Assembly (NCBI GenBank): GCA_965115835.1
Contig: OZ220471.1
Location: 1,674,001 to 1,738,000, forward strand
Direction: 5' to 3'
Length of the DNA: 64,000 bases
DNA from: Foliamicus sp965115835
Lineage (GTDB): Bacteria; Pseudomonadota; Gammaproteobacteria; Steroidobacterales; Foliamicaceae
The notes below the pieces were generated by a model that saw nothing but the letters and a program-made list of their open reading frames with translations, was not told where the DNA came from and did no database searches. The position numbers and the translations under genes are program-made. This document shows positions 51,842-60,962 of the stretch, piece by piece (positions within the stretch are counted from its first letter, which is position 1; every line of letters starts with the position of its first letter).

Positions 51842-52070
51842 ACATCGTTCGAAACAATCGACTTCTGTGCTGAGGTCTGCCCTCCCTTCGAGATCCCGGG
51901 GATGGCGCCTTGAATTTCGTGTTGTCCGGCCTTCCGACTTTTCCCCTGCCATATTTCAATTGGGCAGCATGGTGGCTCTCAACATACCTTTCTTCTGCGC
52001 ACACAGCAGTTCCTTGACCGGTAGCGTGGCACCCGTCGTCAGCACCAACTCTCGTCCGCGAAGTCGGATC
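51842..52070 (-). pseudogene. Relic of a second RT-nitrilase gene, 3' end only
   Basis: On the minus strand this reads R-L-R-G-R-E-L-V-L-T-T-G-A-T-L-P-V-K-E-L-L-C, close to the final part of the RT-nitrilase protein encoded downstream (R-E-L-V-L-T-A-D-A-A-L-P-V-K-E-L-L-C), then stops. Similarity continues into the 3' flank (ACATCGTTCGAAACAATCG at 51843 versus ACATCGTTTGAAACAATCG near 47282). Everything 5' of it is gone. It shows that two such genes once stood in tandem, or that the locus was duplicated and then deleted. Confidence 0.75.
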
Positions 52071-52266
52071 AACCGAGAGCATAGTGATGTGTTCGTTGCG
52101 ATTAGCCGCCAGCATCCAGCGGCGGAATCGGCGACTAACCAACATCAAGATTGCGGACATGAACCCGGGGCCGAACAGCCGTCGATCAGCTTTCAGGTGG
52201 AGCGAAACCTGCTGTCGGTCATTCCCGGAGAGGGATCCTTTTGGATGACACAAGTTATTATTCGGC
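52071..52266. other. Spacer upstream of the kinase
   Basis: No gene is visible. It must contain the promoter of the kinase; no clear -35/-10 pair or ribosome-binding site could be fixed. Confidence 0.3.
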
Positions 52267-53571
52267 ATGATGAAAAAACCAGAAACTTGGGTTGCTCTCC
52301 CACGATATTCGGAGAATTGGGAAACCTTGCAGGAGCTTCCTGGGGGTGGCCAAGGCTTTGCTCGGAAAGCTCGCCGAAAACAAGATGGACGCACAGCGTT
52401 CCTGAAAACAATCAAGGCAAAGAAAAAACCCGAACGCAGAGCACGATTTTCCAGGGAAGCAACCGCTTATGACACCATTCGCACCCGTGGTATTCCACGT
52501 CTGATTGAAAGCAATGCCCATCAATGGGAAAACGACAGGGTCGAGCCATATATCGCGACCGAGTTCATCAAGGGACCTACTCTGCGTCGATGGTTGGAGA
52601 AGCAGGAGCATTGCGAGTTCCACGTTGCGGTTGAAACGACTAGGAAGCTACTCGCGATCCTCAGCGCATGCCACGCAGGGGGCATAGTGCATCGCGATGT
52701 AAAGCCCGACAACATCATTCTCGCAGACGGCGACGCCACACGCCCCTGGTTGCTGGATTTCGGTTTGAGTTATCACAGGGTCGGCGCTACTGACTTCAAA
52801 ACCGAGCATTGCCAAGAAGTCGGCAATCGCTTCCTTCGCTTGCCAGAGCTCTCAGCGGGAAGCCCAAGCAAACAGGATCCACGGTCGGACTTTTCCTTTG
52901 CGGGCGGTATTCTTTTTTACATGCTGACCAGCCAGAATCCAGATGTGCTGCAAGATGCCGAAGGTCGCCTCCCTCATCAGCGGCAGGACAATCATTCAAA
53001 GATACGACGCCTCGCCGGCCCCGGATTGTTGCAGCTACTCTCTCTATTCGATACGGCGTTTGCCCCTCAAATCGCTGATCGCTTCGCGAGTGCCGAGGTT
53101 ATGTTGGAAAGGCTGGAGGGCGTAATAAGGCCACGTGTGGTCGAGGGTTCAGAAGAAGACCTTATAAAAGACATTCGCGAAATAATGGACACCAAGGCGG
53201 CGCATCGACGAGCGAACACCCACACCCGGATAGACGAAGCTCTGAGACATATCCAACGAGTGCATGGAGCAGCTGGCAAAGCCCTCGGTTTTCCCCTGAG
53301 TCAAAGTCGATCGGATTGGCACATCTCTGGTACGCTGGGGAAAAACACTCTCGGTTGGATAGAGCCGAGCTCAAACAGAGCCATGCTCTCAGTGCAGTGC
53401 GAAGTGCGGGAGGCAGGGGAGGAAATTGTAATAAGCCTGTCTGGCGAACCGGTCTTCCGTACATCTACGACCGCTCCTCGCTTCGACGAAGCCTTTGACA
53501 AAACGATACGCTGCTGGCTGCTGACTCGACTTCACAACGCGTTACCAGACCTGCAGCGTCAATCGGGATGA
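52267..53571 (+). CDS. Hanks-type Ser/Thr protein kinase, soluble
   Basis: 434 residues. Kinase landmarks: lysine 47 in A-F-L-K-T-I-K, the E-F-I-K-G hinge near 99, H-R-D-V-K-P-D-N at 142-149 and D-F-G at 164-166, then a P-E-L-S-A (APE-like) and a D-x-x-S-F-A-G-G helix. All catalytic residues are kept. Residues about 320-434 form a second domain that I do not recognise. No transmembrane segment, PASTA or FHA domain. The usual glycine loop is degenerate (E-L-P-G-G-G-Q-G). It stands between a defence reverse transcriptase (divergent) and an AAA-HEPN protein (convergent, 33 bases), so a role in phage sensing or signalling is inferred. Confidence 0.85.
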   Translation: MMKKPETWVALPRYSENWETLQELPGGGQGFARKARRKQDGRTAFLKTIKAKKKPERRARFSREATAYDTIRTRGIPRLIESNAHQWENDRVEPYIATEFIKGPTLRRWLEKQEHCEFHVAVETTRKLLAILSACHAGGIVHRDVKPDNIILADGDATRPWLLDFGLSYHRVGATDFKTEHCQEVGNRFLRLPELSAGSPSKQDPRSDFSFAGGILFYMLTSQNPDVLQDAEGRLPHQRQDNHSKIRRLAGPGLLQLLSLFDTAFAPQIADRFASAEVMLERLEGVIRPRVVEGSEEDLIKDIREIMDTKAAHRRANTHTRIDEALRHIQRVHGAAGKALGFPLSQSRSDWHISGTLGKNTLGWIEPSSNRAMLSVQCEVREAGEEIVISLSGEPVFRTSTTAPRFDEAFDKTIRCWLLTRLHNALPDLQRQSG

Positions 53572-53604
53572 CCGGCACATAGCGATCAAGCCATTCCATC
53601 CTGA

Positions 53605-56262
53605 TCATTGCAGAAAGTCGATCTCGTCTTGGCGCTGCCTGATATCCGCGATCCAGTTTCGCAGCGCCGTGATTTCCTTCTGAACAGCCCCGGGCTTGGG
53701 GAGCGATTGATTCAGCGTGTCCGGGGCACTGTGCAGCAAGGTTGAGCAACGGCTGTAGGCCGCTCGCATCCCGGTGCAGTTGTTGATCGTCAAAGCCGTA
53801 ACCTTCGAAAGTCCTTTCGTCTGGACCTTTTCCGACATGCGCTTGAAGACCGGCGAGATGGCTTCCTCAACGGCGCGTTCCCATGTCCAGCGCAAGCGCT
53901 TTTGCAGCGCATCCACCGTTCTTTCCCATTTGTCGTGGTCGCCGTTCTGATAGTGCATCTTCTCGTTATCCAGCAGCCTCTGCATCCCGTCGATGACACT
54001 GCTGATTGGCTGGGCGCGCAGCGGCGGATCCTGCTGGATGAACCCCGCGTAGTCATCGGTTCGGCTCACGCTGCGGAACGCGATGTGCGTGGCCTTTTCG
54101 CGACACGCTTGGTCAAGCAGGAACAGGAAGGCGATATCGTGCGTGAGGACGATGATCTGTCGGTGTTTACCTTCCTCGGCCAGCCGGTCGGCCACCGCCT
54201 CGCGGTGCATATGGTCCAGCGAGGAAACCGGATCATCGAGCACGATTGCTGACCGGCTCTTGGTGGTCGCCAGCTCCGCCAGGAATGCGGCCAGCGCCAC
54301 GCAGCGGTGCTCGCCCTCGCTCAGAATCGCGCCGACGCGGGCATCTGGTTTCCGGATCAGGCTGACCCGAAAATGTGGAACGCCATAGCTCGTCTTTTCC
54401 TTGCGCAACTCGATCGCCAGCCCGGCGACGCCGAACTTGTCTATCTCCTTCGAGAATTGAGCCCGAAGGGCATTGGTAACAAGTTGCTCTGCGATCTCGC
54501 TGCTCTTGCTCGTGATCCGGTTCGTCGCCGTGTCTTTCGCCGCGGCGCCGAGCGCGGCGCGTTTCTTGCGGCGGGCGATCTCGGCGATCACGTCATCCTG
54601 GATCACCGCGAGCCATGCGCGGTCCGCCAGTTCTTGGAACTCGGCACGCATCCGCTTACGTTCTTCGGATTCATCTTCCGCCCGCAACGCCGTGATTCGC
54701 ACCGACAGCTTGGCGCTATGCGCCGCGACGGCGTTGTCGGGCCACTGTTCAGCGACAGGAAGAGGATCAAGGTCATCTTCGTTGGTGTGCGTGCGCCGAA
54801 TGGCGCGGAGACGCCATTTCAACGTCACCGCCGCGCGGCGGACGGAATCCGCTAGCGAATTGTCGTTCAGCTTGTCGCGAATCAGGGCGACCCTAGACGG
54901 AATGTCTGCAGCGGGAACATCGGCGGAAAGCAGTTCGTCCAGCGCGACCTGGTACGCTGCCGCAGTCTGCTCTTCTTTCCGCTTGGTTTCATCCTTAACG
55001 AAAGCGTCGAACCGTGCGAGCCGGTTGGCGGCTACGGTGTCCAGATCCTGCTGGCACAAAACGCAGCGCGCGCCGTCGCTGGTGAACGGAAACGGCATAT
55101 CCGGGTAAGCCTGCTGTTCGGAGTAGCGCCGCGCTGCTTCCCAGAGTGCGCACCAGACATCTGAACCGACATTCGCATTCGCCAGTGGCTCGGTGGCGAA
55201 GAGATCGCCAGCAGTGGCTGTGGCTGCCGCACGCGCGGTTCGGTAAGCCTGATACAGCGCTGTGAGGCGGCCGACCTGTTCGTCGTCGACGGCATCCAGA
55301 AGAGTCGCGAACGCCGTGGTGTCGGCATCTAGCTGTCTTTTCAGCGTCTCGACCTGCTGCGCCACTTTGGCAGGGTTGGACCCTTGATCGGTCCTCAGCG
55401 TATTGAGATGCGCCTTTTCTTTGGCGGCCAGTGTCGCAAGATCGCGAACTTCCTGTTCCTTCGTGTCGCCACTGAGCGTGGCGATCAGCTTGCCGACGGC
55501 AGTTGCGTCATGGCAGTCCGGCTCCGCGATCGCCTCGGGGGTCTGCTGTTTCAGTTCCCGGATCTCCGCGTTGATGCGTTTCTTGATCTCTTGGCAGGCT
55601 TCGGCGAGACGCTCCAGCACGTGCAGCGGGAACGGCGTATAGGCGACATCATTCGCTTCATCGACATGCACATTCGCTGTGCGGCTGTCGAACACGCTGA
55701 CAGAGGAGAGGAGCGGATCGCCGGGTTCGTCGGCGGTCCAATTCTGGTTGCTGTTGTAACCGCCAGCGCTGAAGTCGATGACAGCCTTTTGCGGTCCGGT
55801 CTTCTTCGCGTAGATGTTCGGCAGAATCCTGCCTTCTTTCTGAGGCGTGCGTGCCCGGCATACCTTCTTCAGGACACGGGCATAGCCGGATTTTCCCGAA
55901 CCGTTGTCGCCGTACACGACCGTCAGCCCAGCCTTGTCGAAGGTCAGGCGTTCGCCGGGCTTCAGCGCGTTGACTTGCTCCGCGCCGTGGATGGCCCGGA
56001 GATTGACCACCATCGAAGCCGCCTCGGGAGCGGGGATATGTGCAGCGGCGAGGGCGACGCCGCCCTTGCCCTTGCTTTTGCACAGGGCTGTCAACTGGTC
56101 GAGGTCGGTGTCGTCCAACTCGCCCTTGATACAAAGACGGCGCAGTGCGTCACGCTGCCATGCTGGACAGTTCTTTGACCACGCAAGGATATCGGCCAAG
56201 GCCTGCGCTTCGCTGCTCGTCTCTTCCGCCTTCGGGTCGATGTAATCCGCAATATTCGCCAT
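53605..56262 (-). CDS. AAA_13-type ATPase with zinc hook and C-terminal HEPN motif
   Basis: 885 residues. Walker A GDNGSGKS is at 118-125, with a preceding Y-G. A coiled-coil middle carries C-V-L-C, the zinc-hook type CxxC used by Rad50/RloC proteins, near residue 405. Walker B is I-V-L-D-D-P-V-S-S-L-D and the switch histidine is in V-L-T-H-D-I. The last ~100 residues contain R838-x5-H844 (R-C-S-T-L-L-H), fitting the HEPN ribonuclease motif R-x4-6-H. Architecture resembles RloC/PrrC anticodon nucleases, which kill or stall a phage-infected cell by cutting tRNA. Substrate not shown; the catalytic triad of PrrC is not matched with certainty. Confidence 0.85.
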   Translation of the reverse strand: MANIADYIDPKAEETSSEAQALADILAWSKNCPAWQRDALRRLCIKGELDDTDLDQLTALCKSKGKGGVALAAAHIPAPEAASMVVNLRAIHGAEQVNALKPGERLTFDKAGLTVVYGDNGSGKSGYARVLKKVCRARTPQKEGRILPNIYAKKTGPQKAVIDFSAGGYNSNQNWTADEPGDPLLSSVSVFDSRTANVHVDEANDVAYTPFPLHVLERLAEACQEIKKRINAEIRELKQQTPEAIAEPDCHDATAVGKLIATLSGDTKEQEVRDLATLAAKEKAHLNTLRTDQGSNPAKVAQQVETLKRQLDADTTAFATLLDAVDDEQVGRLTALYQAYRTARAAATATAGDLFATEPLANANVGSDVWCALWEAARRYSEQQAYPDMPFPFTSDGARCVLCQQDLDTVAANRLARFDAFVKDETKRKEEQTAAAYQVALDELLSADVPAADIPSRVALIRDKLNDNSLADSVRRAAVTLKWRLRAIRRTHTNEDDLDPLPVAEQWPDNAVAAHSAKLSVRITALRAEDESEERKRMRAEFQELADRAWLAVIQDDVIAEIARRKKRAALGAAAKDTATNRITSKSSEIAEQLVTNALRAQFSKEIDKFGVAGLAIELRKEKTSYGVPHFRVSLIRKPDARVGAILSEGEHRCVALAAFLAELATTKSRSAIVLDDPVSSLDHMHREAVADRLAEEGKHRQIIVLTHDIAFLFLLDQACREKATHIAFRSVSRTDDYAGFIQQDPPLRAQPISSVIDGMQRLLDNEKMHYQNGDHDKWERTVDALQKRLRWTWERAVEEAISPVFKRMSEKVQTKGLSKVTALTINNCTGMRAAYSRCSTLLHSAPDTLNQSLPKPGAVQKEITALRNWIADIRQRQDEIDFLQ

Positions 56263-56363
56263 TACATACCAACACTGGTTCCAGTCCTATGCGGTGGCGG
56301 CGAGCGGTCCGGTCACTTCGCCACCTTCCGTATTGACCTGTCCCCGGTGACTGGTCCAAGGTA

Positions 56364-56385
56364 AATGTTAGCGCATTGACGATTT
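56364..56385. repeat. Right-end repeat of cassette 1 (R1)
   Basis: The core AATGTTAGCGCATTGACGATTT differs by one base from 61273-61294. Weaker similarity extends left (TGACCTGTCCCC versus TGACGTGCCCCC) and right to TGACC at 56396-56400. Nothing else in the window matches. It lies 102 bases after the ATPase start and 25 before an IS remnant. Confidence 0.65.
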
Positions 56386-56409
56386 TCCGTCGGGTTGACC
56401 GTTCGGCGG

Positions 56410-56656
56410 CAGCTATTCCCGCCATGCGATTTTGTGGTGCTGATGGGGTGGCATTCTGGTGCGGAATGGCCGGTGCCGGATGAGCGGTTTGGCTACGCTG
56501 TCTCCCCGAAGAACCCGCTCGTTGCACACTCGACAGCGGCGATGGGGTCAGGAGGCACCGAAAGGCACCAGCTCGGTTCGGTGGTAGCCGAAGGCGATGG
56601 CCCGATACAGGGCCTCTCAGCCAAGAATGAAGAACTCCAGAAACAAGCGGCGCTAA
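56410..56656 (-). mobile_element. Remnant of the insertion sequence (3' end only)
   Basis: About 247 bases, reverse-complementary to 45893-46173 of the complete element, with point changes and small gaps. The terminal repeat is recognisable as CAGCTATTCCCGCCA (56410-56424). It holds the last ~35 codons of the transposase gene in broken form. It sits exactly between R1 and L2 of the two cassettes. Confidence 0.8.
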
Positions 56657-56661
56657 TTCCA

Positions 56662-56841
56662 ATATGTGTTATTTTTTATAACCTACTGTGATGATAAGAA
56701 TTTTAATCCCTTGCTCTTTTACAGTAAGAAATTCGTAAGCGGATTAGATGAAATGGCCGCGCACTCTTGAGCAGCTCTGACAGCAAGAAATCTCCTGTTG
56801 TCAGGTGCGACGGAAAACGTTGGTGCGAGCCGTGAAGCATC
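56662..56841. repeat. Left-end repeat of cassette 2 (L2)
   Basis: About 180 bases in direct orientation with L1 (47061-47242), starting ATATGTGTTATTTTTTATAA and ending with AGCCGTGAAGCATC. The IS remnant ends immediately before it. The 128 bases from here to the methyltransferase stop hold nothing recognisable. Confidence 0.8.
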
Positions 56842-56969
56842 CGTAAATCCGGCGTGTTCGACCTCGCACGGGCGCAGGTGGACATGGTGGCGATGACGTT
56901 CCGGGTCGAGGACACCAAGGTCAGCGCACCGCTGACGCTTCCCGCCATGTGCCAACTCGCAGCCACCTT

Positions 56970-58109
56970 CTACGTTCTGAGCACCAAGATCAGTTCTTTC
57001 GCCTCCTTCCTAGCATCGCGAATCGTCGCGTTGCCCCCCAACGTGCTAAACCGCGACTTCACCGTGCGCCGCGACACCTCGAAGAAGCGTCTTGCGGTCG
57101 CCTCGACCCACTCCCCCGACATCCCGTTGCTGCACATGCCCAGCGGGAACGTCAGCACCACCTTGCAGCCGCAGTCCGACAGCTGCTTGAGCAATCCCTT
57201 GATCGCAGCCGAGGACTCAGCGGTACGGCTGTAAAGCGATTGAGGCCGTTCCTCCCGCGACGGATACCTTCCGACACCGCCAACCTCGCCGCACCATCCC
57301 CTGGCAACCGTCTCAAGCACGTGATAGAAGCGGCTGTATTGCACCGCCGAATATGGCGGGTCTACGAACACCATGTCGGTGCGCCGCAGACGCCCGGCAA
57401 TCTCGTTCGCATCGCCTACTGATGTCGAACCGCCCCGCCTTGCGTACAGCGGTGCGATCTGTCTGAGCCCGGTCGCTGCGTCTCGGAAGGCATCCCTCGC
57501 CCACGCCTCTCGCAGGTACTTAGATCCTGACATCGTTGACTTGAACGGTTGGGCCGTGTGCCCTGGCGCAGCAGCGCACTTGCTTGCCGCCACGATCGTC
57601 GCCGCCAAGCACACGCTTCTCAGTTCCCCATCCTCCGGCAGTTTGTCCAGCATGGCGTCCAACGATAATGCCTGCATCGGGCTGAAGTAGTGGCCACCGT
57701 ACCTGCTGAAAATCGGTAGATCTTCGTTTCCATACTTGGCCTCGCATAGCTCCTGAGCTTGGCGATGCCACCTCGCGTCTTTCTTCCGCCTGCGCTCGAA
57801 TTTTGCCGCGTCCTCCCACGCGGCGTAGTCCCGTCGGCTTGTCTCCGCGTCCCTGAGCCACCCGTGTTCCAGCTGGTCGGGGTCGACAAGTTGGGTGCGT
57901 TTCAATACCGCTCCAGCGAGAGCAACCGCGAACTCCTGCAAGTCGCAAGCGAGCACTCTTTTACCCAATTCGACTGCTGCAAACCAAGACACGGCCGCAC
58001 TGCCGCAGAACAGGTCGACGATTCTCGTGCCTTCCCTTGACTCCTCCCTGATCACATCACCAAGCCCGTTGCGAAGCAGGACTCGTTTGGAACCCATGTA
58101 CTTGATCAA
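56970..58109 (-). CDS. D12-class (Dam-like) DNA adenine-N6 methyltransferase
   Basis: 379 residues. The cofactor motif is I-V-D-L-F-C-G-S-A-A-V and the catalytic motif D-P-P-Y is in F-V-D-P-P-Y-S-A-V; M-I-K-Y-M-G-S-K-R at the N-terminus is the usual D12 opening. The insertion between them (residues about 95-160), the target-recognition part, is long and unlike Dam. Its ATG overlaps the upstream stop as ATGA. It is the last gene of a three-gene operon with no restriction endonuclease, so it is more than a plain orphan modification gene. Confidence 0.88.
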   Translation of the reverse strand: MIKYMGSKRVLLRNGLGDVIREESREGTRIVDLFCGSAAVSWFAAVELGKRVLACDLQEFAVALAGAVLKRTQLVDPDQLEHGWLRDAETSRRDYAAWEDAAKFERRRKKDARWHRQAQELCEAKYGNEDLPIFSRYGGHYFSPMQALSLDAMLDKLPEDGELRSVCLAATIVAASKCAAAPGHTAQPFKSTMSGSKYLREAWARDAFRDAATGLRQIAPLYARRGGSTSVGDANEIAGRLRRTDMVFVDPPYSAVQYSRFYHVLETVARGWCGEVGGVGRYPSREERPQSLYSRTAESSAAIKGLLKQLSDCGCKVVLTFPLGMCSNGMSGEWVEATARRFFEVSRRTVKSRFSTLGGNATIRDARKEAKELILVLRT

Positions 58110-59443
58110 GCCATTCCCCAGAGAAACACTCGTTCAACGGTTGAGAGCATCCACCCAGCCCCTCCCTTCTCCGCCCAAAAGCCCCAATGCGATGCCTCGG
58201 TATTGGGTGACTTCAGCCACTCTTCAACATCCTCAAGCGCTTTTTCGACGTCAATCCAGAGATCCGGGAACGACCCAAGTTCTTCTTGCACACTCCAAAG
58301 CCGCCGGCGTACCGCCTCGCCATTCCACCAGAACCCCAGTTCCCGCTCGAAGTCGGAGCCCGACTCCTTCAATAGTTCCGAAACCGATCCCGTTGCGAGA
58401 CGCAGCAGGAGCGTTGCGCGAGCCAACACCTGCTTCGAGTGGCTTACATGGTTAGCCTCGACATCGCCACTTGCATCAACCAACAGTGACGACGGTTCCG
58501 GCTCCGTCCCGGCGGCGAAAGTCAAAAATCTCTGGAACTCCTCTTTCTGCGTCGCCCCCATGTCGAGCGCGTTTAGCATCCTATCCACGTTCTGCGTGAA
58601 TCTGTCCATCTTTCCTGGCACGCCAAGGCCGCCGCCTCGGCGTTCGAACAGCTGAACCAGTACTTGCCTCAGCAGATGTCGATCCATAAAAGGGAAGCCA
58701 CCACCGCCCCCAGGATCGCACAGCGTCCACAGTTCCCCTACGGCGGCTATGGTCTGTTCGATCCCTGCTGGTTGTGCTCCGCTCACGGATGTTGGCCGGT
58801 AGCTCGCCAAGTTCCTCGCATCTCGGTCGGACCTGAGTCGCCGTAGGTCCAGCCCCCACTTGCTGAGCCAGTTCCTTGTAACAAATCGTGCGGATCCGCC
58901 GAACTGTTCGATCCAATCCCTCAGGGGGATGCCGCACGGCCGTATGACACCGAGCAAGCGGTCATTACATTTTTTCGTTACCGACCACTCATTCAGCACA
59001 TCCCAGACGACTTGGTGCGTTCCCTTACCGTTCCCGAAGCTCGAACAAATCCCGTCTGCTTTCACTACCGCATGGCTGTTGTGAAATATCCCGATACCCT
59101 CGCAGGCCAGCAACGACATCGCTGCCCTCAACTCCGCATAGTAGCCGAGATGTCGTGCGGCTCCAGGCTCGCTTGACAACTCTGCTTCCATGGCGCGACC
59201 CAAATAACTCCATCCGTCGAAACAGTGTCCGAGCGTCGATGCGCAAATATAGTCGGTCAGTTGCCAGTTCTTGAATGACCCTCGCGCGTTCTTGACCCGA
59301 TCCGATGTGTCCCGCTTGTAGTAATTGCGCACACCTAGCGAACGACCGTCCTTCCAGTGTTTCTTGAGCCTATCGAACGACCCAATTACCCGGTCTCTGG
59401 CCGCAGCCTTAACCGCTCCACGGACCGAGTTAATTGTCGGCAT
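58106..59443 (-). CDS. Unrecognised protein between DGQHR and methyltransferase genes
   Basis: About 445 residues, not recognised. It is mostly alpha-helical, slightly basic in its first 40 residues, with tryptophan-rich stretches and no transmembrane, P-loop or known nuclease motif that I can see. ATG at 59443 lies inside the 3' end of the DGQHR gene (14-base overlap); a TTG at 59458 is also possible because AGGAGG lies upstream of it. The stop overlaps the methyltransferase start (ATGA). The overlaps mean it is made in step with its two neighbours, so it is probably a subunit or an effector that depends on the modification. Confidence 0.7.
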   Translation of the reverse strand: MPTINSVRGAVKAAARDRVIGSFDRLKKHWKDGRSLGVRNYYKRDTSDRVKNARGSFKNWQLTDYICASTLGHCFDGWSYLGRAMEAELSSEPGAARHLGYYAELRAAMSLLACEGIGIFHNSHAVVKADGICSSFGNGKGTHQVVWDVLNEWSVTKKCNDRLLGVIRPCGIPLRDWIEQFGGSARFVTRNWLSKWGLDLRRLRSDRDARNLASYRPTSVSGAQPAGIEQTIAAVGELWTLCDPGGGGGFPFMDRHLLRQVLVQLFERRGGGLGVPGKMDRFTQNVDRMLNALDMGATQKEEFQRFLTFAAGTEPEPSSLLVDASGDVEANHVSHSKQVLARATLLLRLATGSVSELLKESGSDFERELGFWWNGEAVRRRLWSVQEELGSFPDLWIDVEKALEDVEEWLKSPNTEASHWGFWAEKGGAGWMLSTVERVFLWGMA

Positions 59444-60962
59444 GTTGAGAATAACCAAACGTTTGGTACACCTCCTCTGCGCGACCTGCAACGCTCGTCG
59501 ACTTCGACTGCATAAGGTGTTCAAGGACGTTTCGACGCAGCTGACCGTAGCCGCCGCTACCCCGAAAGGACGCCTTTAGCATTCTTTCGGCTTCCGTCAG
59601 ACCCGGGCATCCAGACGCTCGCCAGTCGTACTTCGCCAAATCTTTCGAGAGTTCGCCAATGAAACCGGCCAGCCTTTTGTCCATCGCGAACTTCTTGATG
59701 GCCTCGCTCATTGTTTCGTGTCTTTTTCGCTCGAGTCCCTCCAGCGGAATCACATCGACCAATCCGAGTTTATCCGTTTCCAGATAGCAGAGGTCATTCA
59801 TCACCTGCAGCAAGGTGCGTATGCCCTGATCTTGGTTCAGCAGATTGTGCTGTCCGAAAAATGCCGCGTCCCGGGTCTCTGAATTCACGCGTTTACGCAA
59901 CTCGACTGCCCATTCCTCTTTTGTTTGTTCTATCGCCTTCCGTAAGGTGTTCCCTACATAAATCAGGAAAGCCGCTTGCTCGTCCAAGTTCCAAGGCAGG
60001 ACCGTGTTGTGAACCCCCACCTTCGAACCGAACAGCCCACCAACCCGTACACCCCGCCCCTCCCAGCTCTTCACGAACGACGCCATGATGCTGCGGACCC
60101 ACGCCGATTGGGTCGCCATCAGGCCCTTAGCGCCCCTCGACCCCAGCATGTTGATCCGCCGATGCCAAGGACTCTCCTCCGCAGACCACAGTCTGTCCAC
60201 GAGCTCTTGGGCTCGCGTCTCCCTGTAGATCGAATGCCCCTCGAATTTCTCAAGCCACTTTTCTGTCCGCAATAGTGGGTACAGGTCGAAGGCCAGACTG
60301 GCGTTGATCTTCTTCGGTTTAATATTGACCGTATAGAAGATGTACGCCTGCCAGCTGAGATCAAGCCCCACGAATGCCACCACAGGGAGTTCGAAGTTCG
60401 CGACCTCGTTCGCCCTTTCAAAAGCCGCCAACCGATGTTGCCCATCGATGACCTCGATCGGCGGTATCGCTGCCGGGGACCATGTCTTCCGCGAGATCCC
60501 GGGAGGCAGGCTTAGTATCGCCGATCCATTGGCGGTGTCTTCCACTTTGATAAGTTCGCCTCCATCCACAGTCTCGCCACGCCGAATGTCCGACCCGGTC
60601 AGTATGTTCACGATCACCGCAGTTGGCAGCCATCCCGGTTGCCGCAAATCTCGGTATTCCGCTGACCTCCGCTTCGCGGCACTCAGATCTGACCACGGAT
60701 ACCCAAACTCGACGAATCGGCCAATTTCCTCAGCGCGTTCCTCGTTCAGGTCTCGCTGGATACCGAGATCCTCCGCACCGGTCTTGCGCTTTGTTGTCCG
60801 GCGGTATACTCCCGATAGTCTGCACAGGTCGTGTGCTGGCAAGTTGAACATGTAGAACCACTGGGGCGGCTTGCTACGATGCTCCGCGGGCTGCCACTCG
60901 ATTCCGTCCCATGCGGGTAGCCACTGGTTCACCTTGATTGCGTTTACCGTCCTTCTATTCAT
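59430..60962 (-). CDS. DGQHR-domain protein (DndB-like)
   Basis: 510 residues with the literal motif D-G-Q-H-R-L-A-A-F in the first half, followed by N-I-K-P-K-K-I-N-A-S-L-A-F-D-L as in DndB and relatives. DndB regulates DNA phosphorothioation operons; DGQHR proteins also occur in other DNA-modification loci, with a ParB-like nuclease-type fold. No dndA/C/D/E is present here. First gene of the DGQHR-unknown-D12 operon. The coding region holds a perfect 14-bp palindrome near its end (59454-59467). Confidence 0.85.
   Translation of the reverse strand: MNRRTVNAIKVNQWLPAWDGIEWQPAEHRSKPPQWFYMFNLPAHDLCRLSGVYRRTTKRKTGAEDLGIQRDLNEERAEEIGRFVEFGYPWSDLSAAKRRSAEYRDLRQPGWLPTAVIVNILTGSDIRRGETVDGGELIKVEDTANGSAILSLPPGISRKTWSPAAIPPIEVIDGQHRLAAFERANEVANFELPVVAFVGLDLSWQAYIFYTVNIKPKKINASLAFDLYPLLRTEKWLEKFEGHSIYRETRAQELVDRLWSAEESPWHRRINMLGSRGAKGLMATQSAWVRSIMASFVKSWEGRGVRVGGLFGSKVGVHNTVLPWNLDEQAAFLIYVGNTLRKAIEQTKEEWAVELRKRVNSETRDAAFFGQHNLLNQDQGIRTLLQVMNDLCYLETDKLGLVDVIPLEGLERKRHETMSEAIKKFAMDKRLAGFIGELSKDLAKYDWRASGCPGLTEAERMLKASFRGSGGYGQLRRNVLEHLMQSKSTSVAGRAEEVYQTFGYSQHADN

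Noticed and set aside
51456..52415. A 319-codon open frame on the minus strand upstream of the RT-nitrilase gene
   Set aside because: Its right half overlaps the out-of-frame relic of a second RT-nitrilase and its left half is antisense-like reading of the intact gene; no single protein fits it.
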